This document shows positions 62,101 to 64,000 of a DNA stretch of 64,000 nt, piece by piece. The translations under genes and the position numbers were made by a program. A model generated the notes under the pieces. It had not been told where the DNA came from. It did not search any database and saw nothing but the letters and a program-made list of their open reading frames with translations. The stretch covers positions 1 through 64,000 of the forward strand of contig NZ_FVZF01000014.1 in assembly GCF_900168265.1 (NCBI RefSeq), given 5' to 3'. Every line of letters starts with the position of its first letter. Position 1 is the stretch's first letter. The stretch comes from Salegentibacter salarius. GTDB taxonomy: Bacteria > Bacteroidota > Bacteroidia > Flavobacteriales > Flavobacteriaceae.

Positions 62101-63999
62101 TCAAAGATTTTTATTAAAAAGTTTTAGGACCTGTATAATGAGAAGTGGTATTAGGCTGGTAACAACTATTAAGCCCCAAATACGCATTTCGAGTTTCTGG
62201 AAAGAAAGAACATCGGCTATGCCCGGGATAAAATAGGCCGCAAATAATATCGAAAAACAGAGGGCGAGAGCCATCCAGATATATTTATTTCGAGTTACTT
62301 GGTTTTTAAAGATATGTTCATCGCTTTCTCTCATATTGAAAACGTGTAGAAGTTGCGAAAATGCAAGGCTAAAGAAGGCTATATTGTTGGTGATTTCTTC
62401 TGGCTGTTCCCATATGTAGTGAGCAAAATAGTAGGCACCGCAAATGCAAATCGCAAGAATAGAACCGTATAAACCAACCTGAAACCAGTTCTGGCGGGTC
62501 AAAATAGGTTCTTCGGGATCTTTAGGCGGTTTTTTCATAACCCCGGGGCTTCCTTCACCTACTCCCAATGCAAGTGCTGGAAAAACATCTGATAGCAAAT
62601 TAAGAAAAAGCAGTTGTAATGGTAATAGCGGTAAAGCAAACAAGCTAAAACTTATAGAGGCAATAATAATGATTTCACTAAGGTGATAAGATAACTGATA
62701 AACAATGAATTTGCGAATATTGCCAAAGATGATCCGTCCCTGTTTAATGGCCTGCACAATAGAATTAAACGCATCATCTTTCAGCACCATATCTGAGACT
62801 TCCTGGGCTACCTGGGTTCCCCTTTTTCCCATGGCTATACCTATATTGGCCCTTTTTAGGGCAGGGGCATCGTTTATACCGTCGCCGGTCATTCCCACTA
62901 TTTCCCCGTTCTTCTGAAAATGTTTTATAAGCCTCAGTTTTTGAGAGGGATCCATTCTGGAAAAAATACTGGTTTTTGTAAGATTGCTGTCTCTGCTTTC
63001 TTTTCCCAGCTCTTCCTGCAAATTTTTCCCCATAATACTGCCCGAGTCTTCTTCTCCTTCTTTAAAAAGATTAATCTGTTTTCCAACATTTTTTGCGGTG
63101 CCGGGATGATCGCCGGTTACCATTACCACTTTAATTCCCGCTTCCCGGCAGGTCCTAATAGCATCGGCAACTTCTCTTCTTGGAGGGTCTATAAAACCTA
63201 CCAGGCCTGTAAAAGTAAGTTGATGGAGAAAATCTTCGGCTTCCTCTCCTTCCGGGAGTGTATTCAGCGTTTTATACCCGAAGGCAAGTACCCTTAGACC
63301 TTCATCAGAGAGTTCATCATTTTTTTTATTCCAATATTCTTTATCATCTTCGGTGAATTCTTTCACTTCGTCATCAATGAGTATATTCCCTGATCTTTCA
63401 ATTATAGCGTGGGCAGCACCTTTGCCAGCTACATAGAAGCTTTCACCTTCCTGGTTTATAGCTCCCATGACCATAGAATCTGAATCAAATGGATCGTGAA
63501 GTTTTCTCTCTAGTTGGGGGTTATCCTGGTAGAGGTCCTGATCAAATTTCTGACTAAAATTCAACAAGGCTACTTCAAGAGGATCTCCTTCACCTTTACC
63601 ACTTTCTATTTCACTGTAGTCTTCATCATTATTCTTGTCTTTATCTTCCTTGGATTTTCCAGTATCTGTTTTGTTATTGTCTTCGGAAGGGGGTTCATCT
63701 GATGATGATTTGTTGTGATTGTAAGCTTTATCATCTTTGTTAGCGTTTTTTTCTCCCGTTAAACTGGCATCATTAGCAAGAACAGCGATTTTAAGCATAT
63801 GACTGAAGTTGCTATTTTCCTTTGGGCTTTCATGTTCTTTTATAACGGGCCGGGTTTTTTTATGCCATTCCACGTTCATTCTTTCATCTCCGGGAAAGTA
63901 AAACGTGTTTACAGTTAATTGGTTTTTGGTTAGAGTACCGGTTTTATCTGTAAATATAACGGTGGTTTCCCCAAGGGTTTCCACCGCTTCAAGTTTCTT
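62101..63999 (-). CDS. Second P-type cation ATPase, C-terminal part (cut by window edge)
   Basis: The reading frame is open to the right edge, so the N-terminal transporter and actuator parts lie beyond. The 633 residues seen start just before ETLGETTVIFTDKTGTLTKNQ (the phosphorylated Asp), and include MTGDGINDAPALKRANIGIAMG and M6 NLLSDVFPALALGVGEGSPG. Between LANDASLTGE and GDPLEVALL is a charged Asp/Asn/Lys/Ser-rich insert of about 60 residues, at the same position as in the 53299-56217 pump. The two proteins are paralogues but differ throughout. The pump is the first visible gene of the pfkB-gpmI set. Confidence 0.9.
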   Translation of the reverse strand, partial: KKLEAVETLGETTVIFTDKTGTLTKNQLTVNTFYFPGDERMNVEWHKKTRPVIKEHESPKENSNFSHMLKIAVLANDASLTGEKNANKDDKAYNHNKSSSDEPPSEDNNKTDTGKSKEDKDKNNDEDYSEIESGKGEGDPLEVALLNFSQKFDQDLYQDNPQLERKLHDPFDSDSMVMGAINQEGESFYVAGKGAAHAIIERSGNILIDDEVKEFTEDDKEYWNKKNDELSDEGLRVLAFGYKTLNTLPEGEEAEDFLHQLTFTGLVGFIDPPRREVADAIRTCREAGIKVVMVTGDHPGTAKNVGKQINLFKEGEEDSGSIMGKNLQEELGKESRDSNLTKTSIFSRMDPSQKLRLIKHFQKNGEIVGMTGDGINDAPALKRANIGIAMGKRGTQVAQEVSDMVLKDDAFNSIVQAIKQGRIIFGNIRKFIVYQLSYHLSEIIIIASISFSLFALPLLPLQLLFLNLLSDVFPALALGVGEGSPGVMKKPPKDPEEPILTRQNWFQVGLYGSILAICICGAYYFAHYIWEQPEEITNNIAFFSLAFSQLLHVFNMRESDEHIFKNQVTRNKYIWMALALCFSILFAAYFIPGIADVLSFQKLEMRIWGLIVVTSLIPLLIIQVLKLFNKNL

Positions 64000-64000
64000 C

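Noticed and set aside
61901-62104. Short frame ending in RWPRRQ as an independent small gene
   Set aside because: It is the N-terminal part of the frameshifted pfkB; the rest continues in another frame at once.

Overview
The window looks like a piece of an A+T-rich chromosome from a marine or halotolerant member of the Flavobacteriaceae (Gramella/Christiangramia, Salegentibacter or Zunongwangia type). This is inferred from gene content and signals: menaquinone genes, a malate:quinone oxidoreductase, S1/P1 nuclease, DUF4136/DUF4369 lipoproteins, holA next to an HsdR_N-domain gene and a glycosyltransferase, and several TAnnTTTG promoter elements of the Bacteroidetes type. No rRNA, tRNA, CRISPR array or prophage was seen.

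Layout. 0-1 kb: the 3' part of an IS1182-like transposase, a terminator and a decayed hairpin repeat. 1-9.1 kb: leftward genes, first Mqo with an OFA-type MFS carrier and a DUF4369 lipoprotein, then a compact operon of SPFH protein, alpha/beta hydrolase, an unlisted 55-residue ribbon-helix-helix protein, Cof-type HAD phosphatase and DUF819 membrane protein. 9.3-28.3 kb: housekeeping and envelope genes (S1/P1 nuclease, DoxX-AlkB, a TPR hybrid histidine kinase, HtpG, a TetR-like/ABC1 kinase pair, an S9 peptidase, a KAS III enzyme, a fasciclin protein, PheT). Three compound hairpin elements lie here between gene 3' ends. 28.4-46 kb: RecG, M1 peptidase, tandem patatins, an FMN-type glutamate synthase operon, UvrD/PcrA, a Sua5/YciO protein, OmpA-like lipoprotein and HolA. 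45.9-52.2 kb: a menaquinone cluster (menA, menC, menE) interleaved with an MBL hydrolase and a CPBP membrane protease, then an M24 peptidase.

52.3-64 kb reads as a distinct accessory block: ppsA, a P2-type cation ATPase and a D-lactate dehydrogenase leftward; a VIT1-type transporter rightward; then a second P-type ATPase, pfkB and gpmI leftward. It combines glycolytic/gluconeogenic switching and fermentation enzymes with ion pumps, which recalls stress or dormancy gene sets. Both ATPases carry a long charged low-complexity insert at the same place in the nucleotide-binding domain. Adjacent pfkB and gpmI are each split by a small indel, so they are pseudogenes or sites of sequence error, while the large genes around them are intact.

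The most interesting leads are the accessory block with its two broken glycolytic genes, the matched charged inserts, and the modular hairpin repeats nested inside terminator stems. Genes were named by reading motifs, without database searches.
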